NCBI GenBank assembly: GCA_947258715.1
Contig: CAMYJH010000008.1
Span: 1-64,000 of the forward strand
Direction: 5' to 3'
Length of the DNA: 64,000 nt
DNA from: an uncultured Gammaproteobacteria bacterium
GTDB lineage: Bacteria > Pseudomonadota > Gammaproteobacteria > HK1
The position numbers and the translations under genes were made by a program. Positions 8,875 to 16,749 of the stretch are shown here, one piece after another. Positions within the stretch are counted from its first letter, which is position 1; every line of letters begins with the position of its first letter. The notes under the pieces were generated by a model. The model ran no database searches. It worked only from the letters and a program-made list of their open reading frames with translations, and was not told where the DNA came from.

Positions 8875-10269
8875 ATGACGATGCGAATAGTCAGCGCGGG
8901 CGGAAACGTCGAGCTGCTGCGGGTCAAGCCCCCCGCGGTAGCCGGAATGTTTTACCCTGCGGATCCCGAGACTCTGAGGGAGCAGGTGTCCGCGTTTCTC
9001 GACGCCGCGCAGTCGGTGAAGTCAGCGCCGCCTAAGGCGGTCATCGCGCCCCACGCCGGCTATCGCTACTCCGGGCCAGTGGCCGGTTCAGCTTACGCGC
9101 CGCTGCGAGCGCTGGCGGGGAGCGTTAAGCGGGTCGTGTTGCTGGGTCCGGCTCATCGCGTAGCTTTTAACGGGGTGGCGGTAAGCGCAGCTGAAGCATT
9201 CAGTACGCCTCTGGGCGCCGTTGCCGTTGACGCCGACGCTATTCGGCTGGCGCGAAGCTTTCCCTTCGTAGTCGAGCACGATGCGGCCTTCGCCGAGGAG
9301 CACAGTCTCGAGGTGCACCTGCCCTTTCTTATCGAGACCCTGCGGACTTTCCGCCTGGTGCCACTGTTGGTCGGCGATGCAAGGCCTGAAGACGTAGGCA
9401 GGCTCATCGACGCGCTCTGGGGCGGACCGGAAACGCTTTTCGTAATCAGTTCCGATTTAAGTCATTACCACGACTATGACACCGCGCGCGAGCGCGATGC
9501 TGCGACGTCTAGGGCAATCGAATCCTTGGATTGCAGTGCCATCGGTTACGGCGACGCCTGTGGGCGCAATGCGGTGAACGGGCTATTGTATCTGGCGCGG
9601 GGCCGTGGGCTCACGGCTCAAACCGTCGATCTCAGGAATTCCGGCGATACGGCGGGCGGACGCGATCGAGTGGTCGGCTACGGCGCCTATCTGGTTCACG
9701 AAGCTGGCGCTAAGCGGCTTTCCTTCGCTGACCGCCGCGTGCTCTTAGGACTGGCGGCCAACTCCATCAGCCACGGTTTAGAGCATGGCGGGCCCAAGCC
9801 GGTCGAGCCAAACGAGTTCTCCGGTCCGCTGACGGAGAATCGCGCAAGCTTCGTGACGCTGAAGCTGAACCGGGAGCTCAGGGGCTGCATCGGCACTCTT
9901 GTGGCTTCGCGGACGCTGGTGGAAGATGTGTACTTCAACGCGTACGCGGCGGCATTCCGCGACAAGCGTTTCAATCCCGTAACTGCTGATGAGGCGACGC
10001 GGATTACCATCAGCATCTCGATCTTATCGCCGGCAGAAGAATTGAGCATAACCTCGGAAGCCGATTTGCTTAGCAAACTCCGGCCGGGGGTCGATGGGCT
10101 AGTGATCGAAGAAGGATCGCGCCGGGGTACGTTTCTACCCGCGGTATGGGAGAGTCTGCCCGAGCCTTTGGATTTCGTCAGCCAACTCAAGCAGAAGGCG
10201 GGATTCAGGCCGGATTACTGGTCGGACCAAATGCGGTTCAAGCGCTATTCGGTCGAATCGTTTTCTTGA
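8875..10269 (+). CDS. AmmeMemoRadiSam system fusion protein: Memo (B) plus AMMECR1 (A) domains
   Basis: The 464-residue product joins two families. Residues about 18-270 are a Memo domain with the metal/active-site histidine segments IAPHAGYRYSGP, LLGPAHRV, EEHSLEVHLPF and SSDLSHYHDYD. Residues about 285-460 are an AMMECR1 domain with the hallmark LRGCIGTL. In many genomes these occur as separate genes beside a radical SAM protein (AmmeMemoRadiSam system, biochemical role unknown). Here A and B are one polypeptide in B-A order, and no radical SAM gene is present in the window. ATG at 8875 is followed by a second in-frame ATG at 8881. Confidence 0.93.
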   Translation: MTMRIVSAGGNVELLRVKPPAVAGMFYPADPETLREQVSAFLDAAQSVKSAPPKAVIAPHAGYRYSGPVAGSAYAPLRALAGSVKRVVLLGPAHRVAFNGVAVSAAEAFSTPLGAVAVDADAIRLARSFPFVVEHDAAFAEEHSLEVHLPFLIETLRTFRLVPLLVGDARPEDVGRLIDALWGGPETLFVISSDLSHYHDYDTARERDAATSRAIESLDCSAIGYGDACGRNAVNGLLYLARGRGLTAQTVDLRNSGDTAGGRDRVVGYGAYLVHEAGAKRLSFADRRVLLGLAANSISHGLEHGGPKPVEPNEFSGPLTENRASFVTLKLNRELRGCIGTLVASRTLVEDVYFNAYAAAFRDKRFNPVTADEATRITISISILSPAEELSITSEADLLSKLRPGVDGLVIEEGSRRGTFLPAVWESLPEPLDFVSQLKQKAGFRPDYWSDQMRFKRYSVESFS

Positions 10270-10310
10270 CTGAGTCGTACTTGTTCAAGCGCCTGAAAGC
10301 TCGGGCGACG

Positions 10311-11072
10311 CTAAGAGCCGTCCCGGGAATTCAGGTGCTTCATGACCAAAACCGGAAGATCGTCCACACCTTCGTAGAAGTGTTGATCCAGATCCGAAAG
10401 ATCGCACTCGTGCTCCGAATCCACCCGCTCAAGGCGGTCGTACCACTCGTCCAGATCTTCCGAAGGGGGCGCACCGTATAGCTTCATCGCCCGGCGAAGG
10501 AGCGACGCGGTTTCTTTGGCGCCCACTCGTTTTAGCACATCGACCGTAACCGCGGCGTGCTGTCCCTCGGTGTTCCAAAAATACTGGCTGAAGCCCCCGT
10601 TATTGACTTCCCCTTCCAGGAGTCCGACGACATAAATGTCGCGCGCGTCCGGTTCGAGTTCGGTAAATCGGTCCGTATCGGCATTAGTCACGATATCGAC
10701 GAAACGCTTATAGAAGCTTTGTCTCAAGCGCTCCAGCGCTTCTTCCGCAAAACCAGCATCAGCGGGCTCCGCAGTCTCAAAAACGACATGCACAAAACTA
10801 AACTCGCTGGAAAGACAGGCGCGCACGACAAAAAGCCGCTCGCCGCTCGGTAGCCTTTCACTGTACTCCGACAATTCCCCGTCACTCGCAACCAGCCTCA
10901 GCTCGTGGCCATTATCATTGAGCAGCCCGATTGCGTCATGGACCCCTTTCTTGCCGTTCTCGTTCATGGCCTCGAGCAACGCCAGCTCCAAGTCGGCTTT
11001 TAACCTTCTTCCCGCAGGACTGCCCGGATCTAGGCTTTCTATTGCGTCAAAAGAAAACTGAGATGCATCCAT
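10311..11072 (-). CDS. DUF4375 (DMP19-like) domain protein
   Basis: The 253-residue protein has a C-terminal block containing EGEVNNGGFSQYFWNTEGQHA, the defining pattern of the DMP19/DUF4375 family, at about residues 150-175. The N-terminal 110 residues resemble an uncharacterised regulatory or immunity-like domain and show no motif I can name. Family members include a DNA-mimic protein in Neisseria, but most are uncharacterised and the acidic surface seen here does not prove such a role. It sits tail to tail with the Memo-AMMECR1 gene and 25 bases after the GST gene on the same strand. Confidence 0.85.
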   Translation of the reverse strand: MDASQFSFDAIESLDPGSPAGRRLKADLELALLEAMNENGKKGVHDAIGLLNDNGHELRLVASDGELSEYSERLPSGERLFVVRACLSSEFSFVHVVFETAEPADAGFAEEALERLRQSFYKRFVDIVTNADTDRFTELEPDARDIYVVGLLEGEVNNGGFSQYFWNTEGQHAAVTVDVLKRVGAKETASLLRRAMKLYGAPPSEDLDEWYDRLERVDSEHECDLSDLDQHFYEGVDDLPVLVMKHLNSRDGS

Positions 11073-11097
11073 CGTTGACTCTCAGTCGATTGGCTCG

Positions 11098-11706
11098 TCA
11101 GCCGTAGTCGGCGATACCTTCCATGCCAACGTAGCCAGGTAGACTCTGCACCCGGCGAATCCAACGCAGCAGGTTCGGCCGATTGGCGAGTGTAATCTCC
11201 CCCTCCGGCGCCAGGGCAACGTAGGGATAGCATGCAATATCAGCGATTGTAGGTTGACCTGCGGCGAGCCATTGTCGATTTTTGAGGTGTGCGTCAAGCA
11301 CTTTCAGCCCGCTTTTGCCATATTCCTGGCTCGCTTTGAGGTCGAACTCTCGACCAAATTTTTTCACCGCGCGCGCTCGCGCCAGTCCGAACAGCAGCTC
11401 GTTTTCGGAGACGGCCAGCCATTGCGCGACTTCAGCCATTGGCGCCGGATCGAGCGGCAGCCAGGCTCCGTCACCGTAGCGTCTGGCGAGATAAACCAGA
11501 ATGGCCTGAGAATCCCAGACGATTGCTTCCCCGTCTTCCAGCACCGGGATCTGTCCTCGTGGATTTCGTGCCAGATGTTCCGCCTTGCGGTTATCGCCGG
11601 CCCTCAGATCGACAGGCATCTTCTGGTACTCGACATCGAGCAGCGCCAGAAATAGCCGAACCTTGTAGGCATTCCCCGATAACGGCGAGTCGTAGAGCTT
11701 AATCAC
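11098..11706 (-). CDS. glutathione S-transferase family protein
   Basis: The 202-residue length and two-domain layout are standard. The N-terminal thioredoxin-like domain contains LYDSPLSGNAYKVRLFLALL, the cis-proline segment RGQIPVLEDG and the glutathione gamma-glutamyl contact WDSQAILVYLARRYG. The C-terminal helical domain ends with PTIADIACYPYV, which includes the conserved N-capping box. It is a cytosolic enzyme likely to conjugate or reduce electrophiles with glutathione; the class and substrate are not determinable by eye. It probably shares a transcript with the downstream DUF4375 gene. Confidence 0.92.
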   Translation of the reverse strand: MIKLYDSPLSGNAYKVRLFLALLDVEYQKMPVDLRAGDNRKAEHLARNPRGQIPVLEDGEAIVWDSQAILVYLARRYGDGAWLPLDPAPMAEVAQWLAVSENELLFGLARARAVKKFGREFDLKASQEYGKSGLKVLDAHLKNRQWLAAGQPTIADIACYPYVALAPEGEITLANRPNLLRWIRRVQSLPGYVGMEGIADYG

Positions 11707-12185
11707 GCTGCTACTTTTTCATCTTCCCAGGCGACCGACGCCGCCCACGATTGCCGCCTCTCCGGCTGAATAGAGATATTCATATGGTCTTTGTCCTGGC
11801 GCAAGCGTCTGGGCGTTTGGTGCAAGACCCGTGCTGCTCGCGCTTTGTCTCAGCGCGGGGGCCGGACACTTTTTGAACCGACCTTTTGTGTCGCAGAAAC
11901 GTCGAATCGCGTCGAGCCAGGGTCCTGAGCTCGGTGCGGTCAGGGCCAATTGGGAGCCGCGAGAGTGCTCCAGCGGCCAGCAGCGAAAATTTGTCCAGCT
12001 CCGAGTTTCTCGTACAGCACACCGTAAAAGGACACCTACGCGACAGGATGCCCCATTCATCGATTCGAGTCACGGCGACGGCGCCCCCATGAGTATGCGG
12101 AATTCGTGGCGAGCTGCCTCCGGGTCCTTTTAGGTTTCAGCCGCGCTAGCGTGTTTACAAGTCGGACTTCATTCGCCAGCGCGGG
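11707..12185. other. 479-base stretch without a supported gene
   Basis: Several short open frames cross this stretch on both strands, but none has a ribosome site together with a recognisable protein pattern. I see no tRNA, terminator or long repeat. It separates the GST gene from the dienelactone hydrolase gene, both read leftward, so it should contain the GST promoter. Confidence 0.55.
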
Positions 12186-12875
12186 TCAGCCAAGATTCGC
12201 TTCAAGGAATTGTCTCGTACGCTCGCCGGCGAGCGTCGCTGCGGCTTCATCGTAGTGGACACCATTGTGCCGGGCGAAGGCGTGATTGACGCCGGGATAA
12301 TTGTAGATGGTGACACAAGGATGATTCGCGAGGGACTCATTGATCTTCGACTGTGCTTCCTTTGATACGAATTCGTCTTCTTCGGCAATGTGGAGCATGG
12401 TCGGTTTGGTGATCTGAGGTGCCTGTTGCAGCAGCTCGTCGAGACCGACTCCGTAATAGCTTACGTTGCAGTCCGCATTCGACCGGCACGCCATCAGATA
12501 GACAAGTTTGCCGCCTAGACAAAAACCCATAGTCGCCATAGCACCGGTACAGCCGTCTAAATTCCTCAGGTACTCGAGGGAGTCCTTGAGATCGACGACC
12601 CCTAATTCCACGTCGAAGCCCTGGAACAGATCGAAGGCGCGAGCCCACTCTTCTTCGGACTTATCGCTAATCTGCACACCGGGCTCTTGGCGCCAGAAAA
12701 GGTCCGGGCAGAGGGCGAAGTAGCCCTGTAACGCAAGACGATCGCAATGATCGCGCATGTCTTTGTTGACGCCAAAGATTTCCTGAATTACGAGTATGCC
12801 GGGACCATCGCTGCCCGGGGTAGCCAGGTATGCCGAGAACTCGCCGTCTGAAGAACTTATTGTGACGTCGGGCAT
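12186..12875 (-). CDS. dienelactone hydrolase family protein
   Basis: The ATG at 12875 is chosen over the upstream in-frame start because it is preceded at 7-8 bases by a strong AGGGAGGAG ribosome site. The 229-residue alpha/beta hydrolase contains VIQEIFGVNKDMRDHCDRLA and the nucleophile elbow GFCLGG, where cysteine is the nucleophile as in dienelactone hydrolases. The acid and histidine are expected in EDEFVS and GVNHAFAR. Family members hydrolyse dienelactones in chlorocatechol breakdown, but many copies act on other esters. No aromatic degradation genes lie nearby, so the substrate is open. Confidence 0.92.
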   Translation of the reverse strand: MPDVTISSSDGEFSAYLATPGSDGPGILVIQEIFGVNKDMRDHCDRLALQGYFALCPDLFWRQEPGVQISDKSEEEWARAFDLFQGFDVELGVVDLKDSLEYLRNLDGCTGAMATMGFCLGGKLVYLMACRSNADCNVSYYGVGLDELLQQAPQITKPTMLHIAEEDEFVSKEAQSKINESLANHPCVTIYNYPGVNHAFARHNGVHYDEAAATLAGERTRQFLEANLG

Positions 12876-12990
12876 ATTTTGTCTCCTCCCTTTAACTTGA
12901 CTGCCCACGTCGCAACCGATTTCTAATGTTCTTGTTTGATTTTCCAGCCTAAGCCGAGAATTAACGAGCGATTGAGGCTACCGGGCTGCC

Positions 12991-13914
12991 TTAAGATGCG
13001 TTTTTCAAAAGCGCATTGTACATGGGCGAGAGCAGCGCGGGGAGCGTGTACATGGGGATTTGCGCTACGGCGAAATAAAGCAGCGTGTCAGGCGCCGAGC
13101 TTTCAGGCAACACTGCCAGCAAAAGCCCCATATTCCGATTACCACAGGCGAATGCCGCGGTGAGGGCACTGCGCGCTCCGGTAGAGAAAAAAACTGCGCC
13201 ACCGGCGACCTGTAGAAGCACGTTTGCGAAAAACGACACCGCCATCACGGTGAGCACGTATTCTGTTTCCACCGAGAGCCTGTTGCCGACTCCGTCCATG
13301 ATCGCGACTGCGAAGGCCAGTAACAGCAAGAGCCCGAGCACATCGATATACGGTTTATTTTCATTGATCCGTCTCGCGCCCAGTAGCAGCCGCAGTATCG
13401 CGGCGAGGGCAAAGCAGATGCCTATGAAGGCAGCCAGCCGCACGGCCAGATGAAAGGGATTGATTCGAAGCTCCGCACCGACAAACCAGTCTGCCGTCAA
13501 TCCTAATGTGAATGGTGCCAGCAGCGTCGCTCCGACGACGACTGCAAGCATGCGCGAGGCGTTGAGTCGCAGCATCAAGGCCATCGCAGGCGCCGCCATG
13601 ATGGGCGGTGCTGCCGCCATGAGCACTAGCGGGGGCTTGAGACCGTCGGGCACTTCGAGCAGATTGACAAGCATCCACATCAACGCCGGCGATGCGCAAA
13701 GCAGGCAGAAGATGATGCTTGCCGGAACGCGCGGTTGCTCGAGCTGGCGTCGAAACTCGGCGTAGTTCGTCTGCATTACTGAGAGCACAAGTAGGCCGGC
13801 AACGGCGAGAGGCAGCAGCGGCCGCAGCTGCGCTGCGACCCCGGGAAGTGCAAGCCCCGCAAAAACTCCGAGTGCGAGTACCCAGGCGGCATTTCGCGAA
13901 AGAAAAACGAACAC
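12991..13914 (-). CDS. BASS-type sodium-dependent transporter
   Basis: The 307-residue protein has about nine to ten hydrophobic spans. A late segment, AFACGNRNMGLLLAVLP, matches the conserved crossover region of the bile acid:sodium symporter/arsenite permease (BASS) superfamily. The protein is expected in the inner membrane, coupling organic anion movement to sodium or protons. The substrate is unknown. The next gene upstream on the same strand encodes a periplasmic TRAP-type receptor, 278 bases away; nothing else suggests that they work together. Confidence 0.82.
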   Translation of the reverse strand: MFVFLSRNAAWVLALGVFAGLALPGVAAQLRPLLPLAVAGLLVLSVMQTNYAEFRRQLEQPRVPASIIFCLLCASPALMWMLVNLLEVPDGLKPPLVLMAAAPPIMAAPAMALMLRLNASRMLAVVVGATLLAPFTLGLTADWFVGAELRINPFHLAVRLAAFIGICFALAAILRLLLGARRINENKPYIDVLGLLLLLAFAVAIMDGVGNRLSVETEYVLTVMAVSFFANVLLQVAGGAVFFSTGARSALTAAFACGNRNMGLLLAVLPESSAPDTLLYFAVAQIPMYTLPALLSPMYNALLKNAS

Positions 13915-14192
13915 CGATTTCGCGCCTCAGGCCGTATCGGCCGCTAAAAGACTAAACGGCTCGCACGCCTCCACCACATGGTCGATCGCTTCGCGGGCGC
14001 TTCCAACAACCCGACGCCAAAATTTTGGAAAAATATCTCACGCGTGAAGCCGACTAAAACCGCTGTTACCGGACGCACAGCAAGCATGGGGATCGGATTT
14101 TCGGATCGGCGTTTTTACTTGAGCTGGCTTGAAGGCAAACCAGAAACCGCACAAAGGTCACTCAGGCGGAGTGGTACAGTCACCTCGCTGCC

Positions 14193-15164
14193 CTAGTGGA
14201 GAGAATAATACCGCCTGATGATTTGAATACCGTCGTCGCCGGCTTTCTGTGACCAGTCTACGGTCAATTTGCGACCGATCCTGTAAAGGCTTTGCATCAG
14301 AACGTTCTCGGGCCTGTGCACGCTTATCCCGTTGTCGCGCAGGATGTCGAGTTTTTGACTGGTCTCCTCCCTGCTTGCTTCCCAGCCGCGCAGCTCGGCT
14401 CGAACCGCAGCGGCCACAATCGCTTGCTGCAGACCCTTGTCGAGCCGCCGAAAAGCTTGACTGTTGACGACCACGATATTTTTCGGCAACCAGGCCTGAG
14501 TGTGATAGAAGTATTCGACGAAGTTCCAGGCTTTCGTCTTCGCCCCGGTGAAAGGTGAATTGATCATGGCCTCGATTCGTCCGCTACTGAAGGCTTGAGG
14601 AATGTCCGGTAGCTCGATCCTGGTTGGAATCGCGCCAGCATGCCTTGCCAGTTGAGCAGTGTTGGTATCGTCTGCGCGGACTCTTAGACCTTGTAGATCG
14701 TTGATTTTCCTTAACGGTTTTTTGGAATACAGCCCCTCTGGCGGCCACGGCACCGCAAACAGAATCATCAGTCCCTGCTTTTCCAGAAGAGAGGCGATGG
14801 TGGGTTTCGACGCCTGCCAGAGGTAGTCGGCTTTCTCGTAGGTGCTTGCGAGAAAGGGCACGGCGTCAATTTCGAATACCGCGTCTTCGCTGCTCAGGCG
14901 GGAGAGCAAAAATTCGCCAATGGGCACCTGCCCCCAACGCACCGCATTCTTAATCTCGGGATGTTTGTACAGTGATCCATCGCTGTGAACCCTGATTTCG
15001 AGCCTCCCCTTCGTAGTACTCCCAACCTCATCGGCAAACCGCTTGATGTTCATGGTATGGAAGTTGCTTTCGCCGTAAGGGGTTGGCATGTCCCAAACAA
15101 TCGCTTGGACTGGGAGCCAAATACTCAGGGCAATTATTCCGCAGAGTGCAGATGAAATTTTCAT
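14193..15164 (-). CDS. orphan TRAP transporter solute receptor (DctP family)
   Basis: A clear signal peptide (MKISSALCGIIALSIWLPVQA) precedes a 300-residue mature domain. It contains LRVRADDTNTAQLARHAGAIP and INSPFTGAKTKAWNFVEYFYHTQAW, patterns of the DctP-type receptors that capture carboxylates for tripartite ATP-independent periplasmic transporters. The arginine in LRVRADD is the usual carboxylate contact. No DctQ or DctM membrane gene lies in the window, so the receptor must use a membrane pair encoded elsewhere or act as a sensor. The family is firm; the ligand is unknown. Confidence 0.9.
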   Translation of the reverse strand: MKISSALCGIIALSIWLPVQAIVWDMPTPYGESNFHTMNIKRFADEVGSTTKGRLEIRVHSDGSLYKHPEIKNAVRWGQVPIGEFLLSRLSSEDAVFEIDAVPFLASTYEKADYLWQASKPTIASLLEKQGLMILFAVPWPPEGLYSKKPLRKINDLQGLRVRADDTNTAQLARHAGAIPTRIELPDIPQAFSSGRIEAMINSPFTGAKTKAWNFVEYFYHTQAWLPKNIVVVNSQAFRRLDKGLQQAIVAAAVRAELRGWEASREETSQKLDILRDNGISVHRPENVLMQSLYRIGRKLTVDWSQKAGDDGIQIIRRYYSLH

Positions 15165-15299
15165 ATTGGTCTACTCGCAACGATACTTAAGTTTCAGTCT
15201 TTAACTTCAGCTCGATAAAAGCGCATCCTCGGGCTTGAATGCCGAAAAACGGGGTCGGAGTGCCTCGGTGCAACGGCAAAGCTACGCCTTGCGTGAACA

Positions 15300-15830
15300 T
15301 CATTCAAATAGATCCCGCTGCCCGCAAGCGTCCGCCGAGACTTCGCGTTCCAGAAGCGCTGACTCCGGCTCCATCCGGCCGTCGCCGCGAAGGTGCAGAA
15401 TTTCCAAGCCGCGCTGCATCAACGGTGGTGTTAGCAAAAAACGGCGATGACAGCGCATCGGGTCTTCCTCTGCGCAAACCAAGGCGAGCCGAAAGGATTG
15501 GGCCTTGGCAGCAAGCAAATCCAGTGCGGTGTGGAACTCCGGTCTTTCCCCAAGCCTGTCCCAGAGGATTTCTCCTCTGGGTCCACAAAATCGCTCCTCC
15601 CGGGGGCGCCCAGAAAGATATTTGCCGCTCCAAGTGTAGCCGATTCCTTCGGCTTTCAAGCTGCCGGAGAGACGCTCCCGGTTGAACTGCGGGTTGTGGC
15701 GCGAATAAGGCTGACCGCGAACATCAATAACACGTTCAATATGTTTTTGCTTCAATAGCTCAATAAACGCGTCTACGGAGTGACGGCTATGGCCGAGGGT
15801 GTATAGGGTGGCGCGCTTTCTTGATTGCAT
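15300..15830 (-). CDS. DUF488 family protein
   Basis: From the ATG at 15830 the 176-residue product begins MQSRKRATLYTLGHSRHSVDAFIELL and contains VIDVRGQPYSRHNPQF, then CAEEDPMRCHRRFL. The TLGHS opening, the DVR-PxS block and the C-x(4)-P-x(2)-CHR motif define DUF488. Function is uncharacterised; a nucleic-acid-related role has been suggested for the family. An upstream in-frame start at 15863 is possible but adds residues not seen in the family. It is isolated, with the next gene on this strand starting beyond 15918. Confidence 0.88.
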   Translation of the reverse strand: MQSRKRATLYTLGHSRHSVDAFIELLKQKHIERVIDVRGQPYSRHNPQFNRERLSGSLKAEGIGYTWSGKYLSGRPREERFCGPRGEILWDRLGERPEFHTALDLLAAKAQSFRLALVCAEEDPMRCHRRFLLTPPLMQRGLEILHLRGDGRMEPESALLEREVSADACGQRDLFE

Positions 15831-15918
15831 TGCTGACGAATCCCGCTTTAAGACGCGGCGCACGCTACGAATCTCCGACCCCGCCTACCAGCTACCGAGA
15901 TACGAAGAGTCAATGTGG

Positions 15919-16428
15919 TCAAACCGCCTTCTCCATTCCCGGCACGACGATCACTGCTTCAGTCATCCAACAGCCTTCGCACGGCGGTCCGGTCTGGCGC
16001 TGGAGCAGAAAATCATAGCTCCGGATCTCCCGCCGGCCCACCAGGGTCACACGCTGCACCGCATGGGCACCCTCGACTATGGTTGGCATGTAGCTGGCGT
16101 GCTCGAATTCGAGCATCAACCGGTACGGACCCTCTTTGATCATGCGGATGAATCGCGGTAATGGCCCAGTGGACGCTTTGTTTCGCGGCGAGGCGAATCG
16201 AAAAGCGATAGCGATGCCGTTATCGGCCTCGTCGTTGTCCCGCAACGCCTTGAGCTGAATCTGTACCACCTTACTGGGCTCGAGCTCGGGCGACGGTGAC
16301 ACCTCCTGGGGCCGCACAGCGGGCGTCGTATCTGCGTCCACGGCCGTTGTAGTGCCGGGCCCCGCCGCAAACAGCAAAACCGCCGCCGCCGCCAAAAGAA
16401 ACCGTATTTGCCCGGAACCAAGTAACAC
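15919..16428 (-). CDS. DUF4864 family exported protein
   Basis: A GTG at 16428 gives a 169-residue protein with a hydrophobic N-terminus (LLGSGQIRFLLAAAAVLLFAAG), a probable signal peptide or anchor. An acidic/proline linker follows, then the DUF4864 block: IQLKALRDNDEADNGIAIAFRFASP, TGPLPRFIRMI, and near the end GCWMTEAV. The frame remains open to 16527, but those residues are not hydrophobic and no ribosome site is evident there. Function is unknown. It is divergent from the trp leader region, so the 120 bases between them hold both promoters. Confidence 0.8.
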   Translation of the reverse strand: MLLGSGQIRFLLAAAAVLLFAAGPGTTTAVDADTTPAVRPQEVSPSPELEPSKVVQIQLKALRDNDEADNGIAIAFRFASPRNKASTGPLPRFIRMIKEGPYRLMLEFEHASYMPTIVEGAHAVQRVTLVGRREIRSYDFLLQRQTGPPCEGCWMTEAVIVVPGMEKAV

Positions 16429-16550
16429 GCTGCCTGCCCCATCGCCATCGATGTCAAAGCGCGAATCTAACCCATAAGCACAGAATTCGCGTGCCCGAGC
16501 GAGACCGGCCCACGGTTTTCTTGACACCCCGTCCGGGGAGGGTCAAGCTT

Positions 16551-16607
16551 TTGCTGGTGAAAAAGAAGCCTCCCGCCGCTGGACGCGTCTGGTGGTGGCC
16601 GTCTTGA
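16551..16607 (+). CDS. trpL: trp leader peptide with three tandem Trp codons
   Basis: A short frame starts at TTG 16551, eight bases after a GGGGAGGG ribosome site, with an alternative in-frame GTG start at 16557. From the GTG it reads MKKKPPAAGRVWWWPS and then TGA at 16605-16607. The three tryptophan codons TGG-TGG-TGG at 16590-16598 lie just before the stop. The frame precedes an attenuator hairpin set and the anthranilate synthase gene. This is the classic arrangement of a ribosome-stalling leader, as known for fused trpE(G) genes in rhizobia. The peptide itself is too short to be found by length-based gene callers. Confidence 0.85.
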   Translation: MLVKKKPPAAGRVWWWPS

Positions 16608-16679
16608 GCGGGCGGCCGCGATAGCTTCGTTTCGTCGAGCATCAAGAAAAGGGCCGCCACGGATGCTGGCGGCCTTTTT
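16590..16679 (+). promoter_or_regulatory. tryptophan attenuator with alternative hairpins
   Basis: Four complementary segments can be read. Segment 1, ggccg at 16597-16601, overlaps the Trp codons and pairs with cggcc inside segment 2. Segment 2, ggcggcc at 16611-16617, is identical to segment 4. Segment 3, ggccgcca at 16652-16659, pairs either with segment 2 (antiterminator) or with segment 4, tggcggcc at 16667-16674 (terminator), which is followed by ttttt at 16675-16679. Ribosome stalling at the Trp codons would mask segment 1, favour pairing of 2 with 3, and allow transcription into trpE(G). Confidence 0.85.
16651..16679 (+). terminator. intrinsic terminator arm of the trp attenuator
   Basis: The 8-bp GC-rich stem ggccgcca/tggcggcc has a 7-base loop and is followed directly by five T residues. 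It lies 70 bases before the trpE(G) start codon and is the terminating conformation of the attenuator. Confidence 0.85.
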
Positions 16680-16749
16680 GTTTGGCCCCGCCACATCCGC
16701 AGCCACTCCATTCACCAGACAACGCGGCAAATACGCCGCACGGTAAACC

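Noticed and set aside
16521..16549. TTGACA at 16521 as the -35 box of the trp promoter
   Set aside because: The -10 position reads roughly caagct, and a start there would cut off the leader ribosome site. The true promoter is probably further upstream.
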